A stretch of 64,000 bases of DNA from Thereva unica (Eukaryota; Arthropoda; Insecta; Diptera; Therevidae). Within the stretch, counting starts at the first letter, position 1. Each line of letters opens with the position of its first letter. A program made the translations under genes and the position numbers. The notes under the pieces were generated by a model. That model saw nothing but the letters and a program-made list of their open reading frames with translations. It made no database searches and was not told the origin of the DNA. Location of the stretch: assembly GCA_949987705.1 (NCBI GenBank), contig OX465283.1:132148101-132212100 (forward strand), given 5' to 3'. Shown piece by piece: positions 35,500 to 47,915 of this stretch.

Positions 35500-38400
35500 T
35501 TCAGGCTGCGCCACTCCGTCTTCTGAAAGCGGTCCTTTTTTCGAGTCGCCTCTCGGATTAGGTGCCCTTACTTCCGCAGGAGATCTACCAATGAGGTAGT
35601 GACACCATCCCTGGGTTTAGGGGCTCAGACTGCCCTCCCTGAAGAAGAATTCCGAAAACTTTCCTTCACTGGAACCACATCATTCGACACCTTGAAGCAT
35701 GGATCCAAAAATATCTAACTGGCCTTGTAGGTTGTTCTTTTGGGAGCTGTGGGAGCCCCAGAAATGTTCGGAGCGTTAAGAAGTGCTCCATCTTCAAAAG
35801 TTTTTTTAAGGTAATTTTATATTGATACCACGAGCTGGGCGAGAAAGGACGGTCGCCCATGGCAGAGCTCCATATCACCTTTGGAAGGCTAATTCAAACC
35901 GAAGTTCGCCTGATATCCGCAGTCCATCGTTATCAGTACATTCACGCAGTAACATTCATAACTTCAGCACGATTGTTTACACATTAGGATTGCGGTTTTT
36001 ATCGAGTTTAGATCCGCTGTATTCAGTCTGCTCCATAGATCTCGAGCAGAATCTGTCCTAAGGCCATGTACGATCGGTCTTGGAGTCAGTGCTATCTGCT
36101 TGTGCCGTGTTCGAGTCATATTGATGAGCACATAGACTTGGCTAACTACAAACAATGCCCTCAAAAAGTGCCATCAAAATTTTATTTTTTGCTCGAAATT
36201 GCTTTTCGCATTCATTTTGGCTCGCCTTACCACCTGGCGCCTAGAGCGACCACTCCACTCGCTCTACCCTAGGGCCGGCACTGACCTTTTCATTCGTCTA
36301 TCCAAGACCTATCCACAGCCGGGCGTTTCGACAGTTTCAGCAATACACCCTTTTTATCCAACTTCAAGAAGTACAGCTCGAGAGCCCTATTGCTGCAGTA
36401 AAAATAACTAAAATAACTAACATTTTTGCAGGTTTTTAAACCCACATCAGTTTGGTTTTTCTTAAATCTTCTTAAATCGTAATGAGGAACATATTGCATT
36501 CACTAGTGCATATGAAAACCGTGAAACTAATTCAAAAATCAGATCTAGTATATTCAAAATAGTTTATAAAGAAGATGTTATCTACTCACATAAATGCATA
36601 GAGGGCTCATAGCTCAGTACGTCCTTTGTAATAAATTTATTGTATAAAAGAACTTGCTATTGCCATTGTATAGTATACAGAGCGAATTTCCGAAATTCTA
36701 TTTAACTTAATTTATCTCCAACAATCAGCTGCTCTGTAAATGCCGGGTTGTTAGCCAAAGACATTAACGAGTGTACATATTCAATGGCTGAATCAACTGG
36801 ATCCTTGAAAAGTAATTAAAGTTTACAAGTAAAATTCACAGTGATAGTCCCTTCGGGAGTTTTATTTTAGAATATTCTGTTTATCAGAGCTTTGTGCATT
36901 GAAGATCAGAGGTCGTTGATCTAGGCTAATAGTTTCTATATTCAAGGGAGTGCGATATGAAGTTCTATTTAGCATTTCTGTCTCTAAATGATTGTCTTTA
37001 CTAATAAAGGAGCAGCGATTTATTGTAAATAGTCGAGTCGCCTGTGATTGTATTCCTCTTGTAATAATTTACTACCCCCTTGCCTTACAAGTGTACATAT
37101 ATGCTATATAATGTCTGCCCTACACTGCCCATAGTAGTCGATGAGCGTACAAAAATCTCCCAAGCGAACATTGTTAATCTCATTTGCTCACAGCTCTTCA
37201 ACACAGAGTGACGGTAACTAACAACCGGATATTCAAATAACTGGACTGGACTCAATTATCCTTAAATGCTTTCTGAGAAATAAGGAGCCATTATGGAATC
37301 TCGTCATGAATGAATTCTCCGGTGTGGTCGGGTAGGTAGAGAAAGTTTGGGCAAAGGGAAAGAAATTCCAAAGTCTTTTATATTTCATGATTAGCAATTT
37401 GTGAAAGCTCCTTAAATTAACAATCAGCCAACGTAAAGGACTTGCCTTAAATAAAGCAAAATATTATTTCGGCAAAGTAAGGGCAGCATTTCTTCATGGT
37501 TAAGGTCAAAGGTTGGACCGGTTCATCCCTCTGTCTAAAATTGTTGTTCGGCGTTTAAATGCCGTGACGTTTATTACCGAAAATTTTAAATTCTCGATTT
37601 TCCTTTTTTTGCCTGAATTTTCACAATTACTGAAAACTCGTGGAATTTAAGAGAAAATGCATTTCATACACATGTGGTCCGTACCAACCACGTGAATTGA
37701 ATGGGGGGAAATTACATACGCTATGCGGAAAAAAATTTCAAAGTATTATACAGTGGTAAGCTTTTAGCATCGGTATATTTTGTACAGTAATTTACGTAGT
37801 CGTTTAGTGTAGTTTTGCACTTAACTTAATTGAACTAGGGTCATCTGGGGGAAATTTGTTGCCATTAACCATTATGTGACTGCTATGACACTTATGCTCT
37901 GCCCTATCATATCTTATGTGTCGTATGTGTTACGTTAATGTGTTGTTGTGCTTCTGCAGGACCGATAGCATTTAGCTTAAATTTGTGTTTTTGTAATTTT
38001 TCTACATAAAAAATATTCAACCATTTAAGGAATTACTACTCTGGGTATTTTTTCAGGTCGGTGTCGAGTACTATGTGGAATGAGGAGTTTTCCAGTCTTA
38101 GTTTTTTTTACTCTGGAAGATTTTCTTAGTAAAGTGAAGTTACGGCATTTGTAAATGCATCTCAACGTTTTACAATCAGAAAAGCTAAATATATAAAATT
38201 GAAATTGAAAAAAACTTCAGCTAGACAGTAGTGCCGATAAATTGTATTTTAGAAACTGGCGAAAATATAGTTTAAATGGTATTGTGTATCCTATTGTACC
38301 TACTGAAAAAAAAACAAGTAGTATCAGTGCTGAACTGTATCCGGTGATAATGAAGGTAAAGTGAAAGGGTGCACGATTATAATTGGGGGAAGTTTGAACA

Positions 38401-38690
38401 AGAAAATGCAAATAATAGGGTGGCTTCCACTGGGGTAACAATTGCGCTTTCATGGGTAGGAAATACCTGTATACAATTTGGAAATAGTTCATCGTTGAAA
38501 AATTGTGCACAACTGTTCGTCCCTCAGTCTTATTGGCCGACTAAATTCATATTATGTATATTTAGCTGTTCTTGTATACGATCCATACATCCAGAAATGT
38601 CAGTCAAGCGACTCTTGTATACCTACTTATTCAAAAACACACCCTTGATATAAAATTTCATATAATGCAGTTAACTTTAACGCCAGCCGG
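35500..38690. other. unassigned spacer
   Basis: No recognised gene. The first 800 bases keep the GC-rich character of the preceding relic and might be its upstream part. From 36400 on it is ordinary AT-rich spacer. Confidence 0.3.
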
Positions 38691-38944
38691 TAATAAAATT
38701 TCAAACTCTAACATACCACAAAAATCAATCGCTTGTCAGTAAAATAATTGCTGCACTTGCATTTCCAAGCGTGTGTATGTGTAGTGGCAAAACAAGAACC
38801 TTCTGTTATTGTTATGCCACAAGTCTCTTAAGTACAAAATCACTGTAAAGTAAAGTTTACTGATAATAGTTCAGTCAAGAGCAAATTTAGTGTTTTACTA
38901 TATTTTTAAAGCCTTATGACGGAGGATTAACGCCGCTCTAAAAA

Positions 38945-38962
38945 TGGTGGCAGCGGTGGGAT
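38945..38962 (+). promoter_or_regulatory. LTR-retrotransposon primer-binding site (tRNA-Leu type)
   Basis: TGGTGGCAGCGGTGGGAT, identical over 18 bases to the minus-strand copy at 32917-32934. The upstream 50 bases are also alike in both (ATGACGG, AACGCCGCTC versus GTGACGG, AACGCGGCTC), as expected for the end of a shared LTR. The downstream gene body is missing: RTE-like sequence starts by about 39005. Confidence 0.55.
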
Positions 38963-39004
38963 ACCACCAAATAAAGAAATAGATCACAAAGGGGTACTAC
39001 TACT

Positions 39005-40112
39005 GAGCTCGGGCTGCAAAGTATTCACCAATATTGTAGAAGATAGGGTAGAACCTATTGCTGGGAAAATACTGGGTGAATAGACCAAGTATTTTGCCTA
39101 AAACAGCTTTTAGAGAAGCGTTCGGAGAAAAAATGTAAACGCATATCAGATCTTCGTACGGGCGTATGACTTAATATCCAGGGGAAAACTCATTGACAAC
39201 CTTAAAGATCTTGGAATACCTGCAAAATTAGGAAGTAACTATAACAGATGCAATATTTCAGGACTCAAACAGGGAGAAGATCTAGTACCGATGTTATTCA
39301 ACCTAGCGCTAGATGCTGTCATCAGAAAAACAGCATTAGACAGGAATAGAATATTAATTAACAAGTCGGTACAAATATTGGGCTACGCTGATGATCTAAA
39401 CATAGTAAGTAAATCACTATTAGGAGCAAAGGAATGCTATATATAAGTCTAGACAACCCCGCTAAAAACATGGGTTCAACAGTTAATCAAAGCAAAGCTT
39501 AAGCAATGTTGCAAACTAATCAAAAAGGACTCGTTTAAGAATCAACTTCACGATAGCTACGAATAATAGGGTCATCAACAAAAGAAGAGCTAAAAGCAGA
39601 ACACAACAGGGTGATTGAAGTTTCTATTCACTGCGTAGTACTTCACTCAAGAGCGTTACAGAGAAAAACTAAATTTGAACTATACAAATCTCTTATATGG
39701 CCTTTGGCTTATTATGGTTCGGAGGTGTGGTCCAAAATTCGAGAACTTATTAGGCGCTTTTGAAAGAAAACCTTATTGAACCTTAAATGCACACGGTATC
39801 TGGAGAACCAGATGCAATGACGAACTGTACCAAATCTATAAAAAGATAGACATCGTCAACTATATGAAAATAAATAGACTACGATGGGCAGGACATGTAT
39901 AGCATATGCCGGAAAACCGAGCAGTGAAGAAGATATATAAGGGAATCGTAATCGGGGACAGACCAGTAAGACTACCGAGAAAAAATGGTTTGAAGTCGTA
40001 GAAGCAAACGCTGCACACTTGTTGGGCCTACGAAATTGGAAGACTCTAGCCAGTGAGCGAGAAGGATGGGGGAGAAAACTGAAGCAGGCCAAGGCTCGAT
40101 TTGGGATGTAGT
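39005..40112 (+). pseudogene. RTE-like LINE relic
   Basis: Plus-strand blocks in order: GCKVFTNIVEDRVEPIAGKI (fingers), NAYQIFVRAYDLISRGKLID (motif A; the first catalytic aspartate position reads VRAYD instead of DFK-AYD), GLKQGEDLVPMLFNLALDAV (motif B), and ILGYADDLNIVSKS (YADD box, about 39380-39404). SLIWPLAYYGSEVWSKI (thumb) follows, and finally NWKTLASEREGWGRKLKQAK with ARFGM and stop at about 40112. Frameshifts occur between blocks. The block order is that of the intact RTE-type element at 47935-50916, but the sequence is distant, so it is a different family. Confidence 0.8.
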
Positions 40113-40139
40113 TCCATTGAACTGAATCTTAAACCTTTA

Positions 40140-40455
40140 TGGTGGAACCGTCTAAATGGAGCTAAACATATAGGGCAGCAAATAAATGCAGACAAAAGCA
40201 AGATTTTAATTCATCCAGGTAGTGATGAGCAAAAGCAATAACAATACGAGACGGATATAGGCTTGGTCTTGATCTTGCGAATTTGCGATCATGTTTAAGC
40301 TGTGAAACAGAAAAACCAAAATATGAGCCTACAGAACGGTCATACGCACAGTAGCTTCGTATGAGTGTGAAGTATGGATTATCTCCCGAAAATCCGCAGA
40401 CAAGATGGATATATTTGAGAGGAAGGTTCCCCGAAGGATATATGATCTCATCAAA
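40140..40455 (+). pseudogene. second RTE-like RT relic
   Basis: Contains INADKSKILIHPGSDEQ (the block following the YADD box) and, after decay, SYECEVWIISRKSADKMDIF and ERKVPRRIYD (thumb to C-terminal block). It repeats blocks already present in 39005-40112, so it is a separate partial copy. Confidence 0.6.
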
Positions 40456-40459
40456 GAAA

Positions 40460-42950
40460 TATTTCAGGGCGGCGCTTTCATATGTGCGAATGGTGCACTA
40501 GCATCGGGCGCAATTTCAGAAATTAAAAAAATTGAAATTTACCCAATTCCTGGCCCTGTGCAGGAAATTTTTAGAGATTTAAGTTTCAAGACTCGAAAAA
40601 ATCTCCCAAGTGAGTGAAAAATCTCTCATTTATTGGGAGCACTTTTTGAAAATTTTGTAAAATGTTTACGAGTTTTTCCAAACCCATATCTCAAAAACCC
40701 TTGATTCTACGTAAATTTCGTATAGGACATTTTTATGCAGATTTATCTCACGAACAACCTTTAATTAGCCAAAAATTGCATAAAGTCGATAATTTACGAG
40801 ATTTTTGAGAAAAACTGATTTCCATAACCGGTCAGTTGGCTTTATGGACTTTTGGGAAATTATTTGTGAGCCCAAAATAAAGAGAATCCCGCTGATAAAT
40901 CTCCAGTTGCATTTATTCAGAGGTTTGGCCCTTTTTTTGTATAAAGTGACTGGGCTAAAAGTACACCGGGCGCAAAAAAAACCCAAGCACCGGGCCTGAA
41001 GGCCAATGCATGAGAATATGCTGATAATCATATAGATAAACATAGATAATCACGAATTGTACACTTATACAAAAGAGTGTAAACTTTCAACACATAACTA
41101 CTGGGTTTACGTTAGGATGGATTAATTCTCGAAAGAGTATACTAATCTTATTGCACCACACGAAGGGCTTAATAAATAAATTCTTAATTGTTATTACCAT
41201 TTACTTAGAAATAGCTTCAATCACCATCAAAGTCTAAACGAGTGTTCGTACCTAAACAGACAACCACATACTTTACAATTTCATAAACATATAGAAAAAT
41301 AGTATGAAACATTGATAGGGAAGAAGAAATGTATAGAAGAACTCAATTAGTGGTTTTTTTAAGTTATTGTGCTCATTAAGTTTAAATTTAGAAGGATTTA
41401 ATTTAAGGATGTACTCCTCATAGCAGCCAAGTCTCCTTTTATTTATATTCTTGGAAATACTTGTATGAAAACAAATCACAAAAGAACCACCTTTATTCAA
41501 TTTTTTTTCAAAGGAATTTTCATATTAATTGAAATTTCGAGTGGGTATCGTAATATTGCTAAGTAACGAAATATCCTTCATGTAAGATATTGACTTTAAT
41601 ATATCCTTGAATTGTTGATTTCATTTAAAAGTTCCTCTACCGAAAAATTGTGTAGAAAAGCGCACAAGGTTTTTACCCTCCCGGCGATTTTGTGGTGCTA
41701 ATTTAGAATGTCAAAAACAGCTGTCACTTGTCATATCAGACCAAAATAAGCATGACGCACTAAAAAGAATCTGTGTACTGCCGCTGTATAATAATTGGAA
41801 TAATTTCATGAATAATTTAATAATAATTTAATTATGTCATTTTTTTAAGATATTATGAAAAAGATAATTATGAAAAACAAAACACCAAAAAGTTGGTTCT
41901 TTACTTTTCAATTTTACAGCCTTTTTGGGTGGGTATTGCTCTGTTTTTTTTGCATTTAACAACAAAAAATAATACAAATTCAATTTTCAAGGACATTTTT
42001 GTTTCGAAATCTTTTTAAGAATATTTACTTATTTCAAAATCTTTTTTTGCCTATTATAAATCCTTCAGGACCTTTAGGTTTCTTTGGGTTAGGTGAAATA
42101 AACATTCTTAATTCATACACTCGACGTTATTACATGTGATGCTGGGTCCTTTTAAAGTACTGCAAACATTCTCTCCGATAAAGAGATTACTTGATATAAT
42201 GTCAAGAATCTTTATTTTCAAATATTCAGAGACTTTTCGTAAACTTTGTCGTTAATGCTATCGAAAAGTTGAAATCTTATAGAATTATTTCACAAGCCAT
42301 TTTCTTCTTGAAGGACGTAAGACGTGTGCTAGGATATGGAATTCATGAAAAAAATTGCTGAAATATTAATGATAAAAAAAGAGTGATTCGCTGAATTTTT
42401 TACCAGGACCGCACTTTATAACAAATGTGATAAATATTAGAGATATCATCTATGTGGGTTTATTTTGAAATGAAATTACTTCAATTTATCGATGATTCAT
42501 ATTTGATTGTGTTTTAGCAAACAAAGGACCTCAACTTCGTCCACGCAATTCGCTATAGTCTCGGAAAGACTTTTTTTGTACTATTTTCGGAGCAAACTTC
42601 AACGTTCGTTTAAAAATTCTAACCAATAAACTTTCGGCTTTGGTTATTTCAGAATCGAAAATGAGCTGTTGGAAAACAAACCTTTCCCTATAAATTGGTA
42701 CCAATACTATATAATTGATTTTCTCGTTACGTTTGTTTGCAGTTAGTAGAATTGTGCCAAACAATTTTTGAAATGAATGAAAAATATCGAACAAAAAGTT
42801 TGCTTGAAAATATTTGTAACCTATGAAATTTATTATGAAGAAATGTTGAAAAATGAAATGGTGGGTCAATAATAATTAAAACGTGCGCATACAACTGGCA
42901 CAAAACAGTCAGCCTCTTCAACAACTATCTGCACTGATGTAGTGTTAAAG
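40460..42950. other. unassigned spacer
   Basis: AT-rich, no gene recognised. Overlapping short frames at 40765-41043 and 42531-42924 have no motifs. Confidence 0.35.
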
Positions 42951-42954
42951 CATC

Positions 42955-44862
42955 ATCAAATTTCCTCTCCTAGCTTTCTGGATCATGACCCATTATTCCT
43001 TTCCGTTCGGTTCTCTCTTCTCGTGCCCTGTCCGTCTAGTTCGTATACTTTTCGTGACTTTAGTAACATCAGTCCGAAGCTGCCTCCACCATGCCTTGTG
43101 ATGCTACCTATCATACTATGTACTAGCGTTGATGCTGGCTCTATTTACTCAATCTCTCTTTGATCAATGTGTGCCGCTGGTCACAAGAAACCGCAGTCCA
43201 TATTTGCTCTGTCCTTGGTTTTCTTGCAAAATCCGTGACCTGATAAGTCAGCGAGAGTGCATGTACAGGCGTTATCGCAAAACTAGGATCCAATATTAGT
43301 GTTTCTTAATTTCTCGAAAGCCTTCGAATCGGTGGTGCCCACGATCCTACTGTCCGAAATAAGTCAGCGCTATCATTTCTCTTCTTCTGCTACACGGCTT
43401 TTCTCCTCTTTGCTATCTTACCGTCTTCAATGTGTTTGTCATAACATGCTATCTCCTCTCTTCTACAGGTGTCTTCTGGTGTTCCACAAGGTCCAATTCT
43501 GGTCTCCTACTATTTTCATTTTATATCAATGATCAACCCTTTACTATCGGCCACTGTTCCTATCATCTGTATCCTGATGATCTCCAACTGTATACCTCTT
43601 GCCCTCCTTGTCAGATTGATTCTTGTATTTCTGACCTGAATGGCACTCTCTCAAATAAATGAGTGGAGTGCTCTTAACTACCTTAAATTAAACCTTTAAA
43701 AATCACTTATGTTTAGTCATTGTCCTACGCTCCCCGACAGAATTGCACTATTAGTCTGGATAACATTCCGCTTCCTATTGTTGATGGGATCCATAATCTT
43801 CCCATTGCTATAAATGCTAAACTGACCTGCTAATGCTCTTCAAGATTTATGGGACTATACGTAAGCTCTGGCTTTATGGTAGTCTCCAATCACCCACTAT
43901 TGGTTCAAAGCTTGTAAAATGTCTCATTCTCCCGCATTTCTTCTATGGCTCACTTGTTTACATTGTGTATGATTCATCCTGTCGTCAACGACTTATACCC
44001 TTGACACACTGCAGCATCGAATGAACATTGCAGTATCATTCGGCTATGAATGATCATTCGCGCCCAGTATGTCATGTCCAATGTTCATCCAACAGCTTCA
44101 TTCGTCATTCAATCGAATGAAGTCAAAATAACTTCATTCAATGAAGATGGAAGTGAAATTGGGAAATTATCGAACAACTTTCCATGAAATTTCCAGTAAA
44201 ATTTCCAACTGAAATACCTAACTGTCAAACTGTCATTCAGATTTCAGAATTTTTTAAAAAGTAGTACGTTCCATTGTAAATAACTGTTGCTGGGCCTCAA
44301 TTAATAATTTTATTAAATTTAAAAGTATAAATCACTATGTAATCACTTTCAGTTCATATATTTAGCAGTTTGTGTAAAGCTTCTATTTTGACAGTTCCAA
44401 TGAACATTGAGAAATGCAGTGTGTCGCTTCTAAAATGAATGATCATTGAAAGCCAATGAAGTTGGAAGAATGCTCATTCGTTTTTGCAGTGTGTCAAGGT
44501 TATTAGTGTTGCATTTAATGATTGCTTGCGTTTTATCTTCCGCTTGAGAAGGTCAGTTCATGTATTATCAGACTCTGGAATGGTGTTACCTCTTCTTTAC
44601 AAAGAATTAGCAGTCACCATCTCAGGAAACAAGCTTCTCTTCTTCTATCCTGCTCTTCTCTTTAGCTTTCTCTTCCGTCTACCACTTAGTTTTCTCTTCC
44701 CTCTTATACTTTCTAATAGCCATGACTCTACTATATTTAGCTTACAAAGGTTAGGTGTTTTTCTTTTTGCCTTCTCTTGATTAAAATTCAAATTATAATT
44801 GTACTCTAAAGGATGTAAGTCTTGTGTGCTTTCGTTTACTTATGTATAAAATAAATAAATAA
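42955..44862 (+). pseudogene. Jockey/CR1-like LINE with (AAAT)n tail, split by a MITE
   Basis: Blocks in order: SPSFLDHDPLFLSV (end of endonuclease domain), the linker, then ILVFLNFSKAFESVVPTILL (RT motif A; N replaces the usual catalytic D in LDFSKAFD). Motif B is read across a frameshift (about 43460-43510), followed by SFYINDQ, YHLYPDDLQLYTSCPP (PDD in place of ADD), LVKCLILPHFFYGSLVY, and after the MITE at 43999-44499 VISVAFNDCLRFIFRLRRS. The 3' end is ATAAATAAATAAAT at about 44847-44862, the simple-repeat tail seen in such LINEs. Two mutated catalytic positions and several stops show that it is dead. Confidence 0.75.
43999..44499. repeat. 501-bp MITE inserted in LINE RT
   Basis: Perfect 15-bp terminal inverted repeats CCTTGACACACTGCA. 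No coding frame. The reading of the LINE resumes directly after it (RLIPL before, VISVAFND after), so insertion followed the LINE. Flanks TTATAC and TTATTA are only a partial target duplication. Internally rich in GAATGA/TCATTC words on both strands. Confidence 0.75.
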
Positions 44863-44942
44863 ATCCGAAAAAGGGTTGTATACATCAACAAAGTTAATCC
44901 CTAATCATTTTATCAACCTATACAGAGCGAAATTTCATTTTA

Positions 44943-44999
44943 CCAAATCCCAATGATTTGCAACAATATTAGAAAAAAATTGGCAAACTTGAAAATTCG
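44943..44999 (+). repeat. dispersed repeat block, copy 2
   Basis: CAAATCCCAATGATTTGCAA and following bases match 20233-20287 over about 55 bases with several differences. Its element of origin is unknown. Confidence 0.4.
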
Positions 45000-45047
45000 T
45001 ATAAGTTATTCCTGTAGCCAAAATCTTAGAAAACCAGTGGATGTTTA

Positions 45048-45246
45048 AGCGGGGTTTCCACTTAGCTGGCTTGGTTGTAAAGCGTTGCAGCCAGCAGCTG
45101 GCAGCCATCCGAAATGTGGAATTTTCTTATTATACTCGAGCTGGTTGAGCCAGCACCTGGTAGGGTAGACCACTATGCAGGTAATGTCGTGCGAGACAGC
45201 GGAAGACACAACCAGCGCTGCTAGCCAGCTAAGTGGAAACCCCGCT
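45048..45246. repeat. 199-bp PIF/Harbinger-type MITE
   Basis: Perfect terminal inverted repeats of 22 bp beginning AGCGGGGTTTCCACTTAGCT, flanked on both sides by TTA (45045-45047 and 45247-45249), the typical target duplication of PIF/Harbinger. No transposase. Internal CCAGCAGCTGG-type words add secondary structure. Confidence 0.85.
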
Positions 45247-45489
45247 TTAGCGCAAATTTCACCCTCTTATTCGTACATGGATCTCTCGCTCCTATTTATA
45301 TGTCAAAGTAAATGTAAATGTCAACGAAAAGTTCTCTCAAGCATATTAAACGCATTCATGCAAATTAAGAGTTTTCGGAACAACGAACAGAACCATCTGC
45401 ACATTTCAAGCCATGGCATTGTTGTTGTAATTTGATGGGCAAAACTTTCAGATTGGTAATATCTCAGATTTCAATGTTTTACAGATGGC

Positions 45490-46125
45490 GAAAGCGGTAA
45501 GTCATCAAATTAATTTTTGCGGGATATACTAGGTTGATGTATATGATGAACGTTCTTCTTTCTTTGATAAACGTTATTCTTCTAAGCCAGATCATAGCAG
45601 GACATTCACAAAGTGTGGAAGTGTCGTCACCTTCCAAGCAGAGTGGGCATTCTATCTCTTGAGACAGTCCTAGGCTGTGGAGGTGATACCGCAGGCCTAC
45701 ATGGCCAGTCAGATAATCCACCAAGAGCCTTAGGCCGCTCTGTCGAAAGTGATCATGCCCCTTTAGGCAAAGGGTCTTATAAAATTTTCAGACATGGGAC
45801 TGATTCCCAATAGGCTAGCTAGGTTTAGTTCCTTATGCCACCCCACTATCAGGGGCTACAAGGTGGATCATGACTGAACCACTGAAGGGTTTTGTGCACG
45901 GGACCAATGTTTCAAACTCATCTCTCGCGTGGCTGCCTGCAGCTCCTTGCCCGCGATACCCCTGTGTCTAGAAAACAGAGGGCCATTGCAATCGAGACCT
46001 TGGAGTTGGGTGCTGCAAAACCAGCCCCTATACCATGTTGCATCTTTGACCCGTCTGTAAACCAGTGGACCGTTTTCAAAAGGGATCCTTGTTTCTAGAT
46101 CCATTCTGTTCCGATAGCAGCTTGG
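45490..46125 (-). pseudogene. RNase H and C-terminal region of R1/LOA-like LINE
   Basis: The right part gives WYRGWFCSTQLQGLDCNGPL and FSRHRGIAGKELQAATREMS, matching the RNase H blocks around the SRHRGI-GNE-AD-AR motif. The left part gives VDYLTGHVGLRYHLHSLGLS then CPLCLEGDDTSTLCECPA, the zinc-finger-like C terminus (C--C--H/C) that ends R1/LOA-like ORF2. Frame changes and stops occur between. The related C-terminal block is on the plus strand at 57410-57680. Confidence 0.7.
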
Positions 46126-46205
46126 TTGCACGCTAAAATGTCTGTAAAGAAAGCATTTTTCCCAAAAAAAATAATGAACTCAGCAAATACAAAAAAAGGG
46201 AGGTA

Positions 46206-46290
46206 AAAGAGAGACGCTCCAACGGGATTCGAACTCGGTTCGCCTGATCACCAGTTTGCCACTTTGCCTACCCGCCAGCCAGGTTCACGG
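46206..46290 (-). repeat. tRNA-derived SINE head
   Basis: On the minus strand: GGCGGGTAGGCAAAGTGG (A-box-like), then about 30 bases later GAGTTCGAATCCC (B box). An A/T-rich body follows. It lacks a closed cloverleaf, so I do not call a tRNA gene. It is distinct in sequence from the heads at 26843 and 62900. Confidence 0.55.
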
Positions 46291-46294
46291 AGAA

Positions 46295-47635
46295 ACGTGG
46301 CTTGGATTGATATTTAAATACTTCTTGTAATGTTCCGTATGCATCAATTTTCAATCACTAACGACCCCGGGACACATATATATATCTTAATAGTTCAATG
46401 GTTCAAGGAAACGCACAAATTTCACACACATGTTATATTTATTATCTAATGTCGTTAATTCACTTTATCTGTTTTAATTCACAATAATAATATCCATACA
46501 ATATTATATTTTTCACAAAATTCATAAAAATAAGTTTGTCTTTGATTTCAGTATTTAAAATAATGCTTATCTAATTGTATTAATTAAATTTAATATTTTT
46601 ATTTTTACTTTACCGAGGTTTTTAATGATCTTGAATTCAACTGGGTTTTCTTAATTCTGTGAGTTTCGGCTGTGGCTGACTCGTTCCGTAGACTTCGACT
46701 GCTGATTGATCAAGGAAGCTTCCAGTTTCTTCTTCATCCTTATATTCTGTCCCCTTAGCGGTTTCCTTTTGGGTTGGGGTGAAAGAATTTCCCGCTCCTG
46801 CCGAGGTCATCGACCTATCGCCTTCCCATTGTAGGTGGTTGCTGTAGATCGGTCGTTGACCCACATCTCTTGTCGATGAATTTCCCCTTCATGGTGAATT
46901 TTTCGGTTCTCGCCTGTCGGTGCCTTTCGATTTTAAAGGTTGTCATCCTGTGGCAGATTTTTGACAGTATCATGTTGATTTCTTTTCGGTGGCTGCCGGT
47001 GGTGATTGTGTTTTTGTTTATTTTTGTTATGTGTATATTTGCTGTTGAATTTTCTTCTTAATTACTTTGGATGATAATTTGTGATAATATTTGGATGATA
47101 ATTTGTGTATGATGCTGAAGATCTCGTGGGGATGGAATCCTGCTTTATTATTATCATGGAACTGCCCGTGAGCTTGATGAAAATGCATTTGTTGCTGCGC
47201 CGGAATCAGGTATTTTTCTCTTGTTGCAAATTTCATTTCTTTTAATGGTTTATCATCCCCGAACACATTCTGATTGGTTTAATGTTGTTTGGCTTGTACA
47301 AAATATGTCTCGGCTACAACGCTCAGAGTGCGCGTGGGTTAACAGTGATCTTCGACCACTTGCTCCTCCGATCTTATCATAATCAGTGTAATGTAAAATG
47401 ACCCGTAGATAAGTATAAATACAATTCGCAATTACTAATGGAGGTAATTTTCACTTATCATTTCCACTCAGTTTAATTGCACAAATCGATTTGCGCCTGA
47501 CAATTTGCTAAACTAAATCGGTGCGTCTTAACCTATACCTTTGCGAGAAGTTTGGCACGCCGCCGTCGATAAGAATCGAGACAGTAGCTAAATAGTTATG
47601 GCACTAATATACATATTTCCGCATTTTCGGAGTAA
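46295..47635. other. unassigned spacer
   Basis: Two minus-strand frames (46637-46864 and 47027-47266) share a phase but several stops separate them, and neither has a known domain. They are polar and low in complexity (Q/H/K-rich). I do not call a gene. A TA microsatellite lies at about 46376-46387. Confidence 0.3.
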
Positions 47636-47639
47636 TTTA

Positions 47640-47815
47640 AAAAAATTGTTTAATATGAAACAAAATTCCTCGAAGGAAATTTAAAAGAAATATTGTGAGA
47701 ATATATTGAAAAAAAGTGCCGCAGGCCGAAGAAGCAAGCGTTTAACCTCTGCGCCATGCGTGACCATTATCGTGCGATGACTAAATATGTAAATAAAACT
47801 TTTCAGAAAGTCGGT
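47640..47815 (-). repeat. dimeric tRNA SINE, partial copy
   Basis: Minus strand, from 47815: linker TTTCTGAAAAGTTTTATTTA, then a second tRNA-like unit with a clear A box (ATGGCGCAGAGGTTAA), a missing B box, a T-rich stretch, and the 3' segment AATTTCCTTCGAGGAATTTT ending TATTAAACAA. All parts match the element at 62640-63037 in the same order. Confidence 0.65.
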
Positions 47816-47915
47816 AAAGTAGTTTTTAATTCAAAATACTCTTACAGTCTCCATGAGTATACGAAAATTCTCACCGGAGAGTTTGTAATTCTTTAAACAA
47901 TTCAATCAGAATTTC

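Noticed and set aside
46637..47266. Two minus-strand frames that might be one gene
   Set aside because: They are in phase but separated by several stops, with no recognised domain and low complexity.
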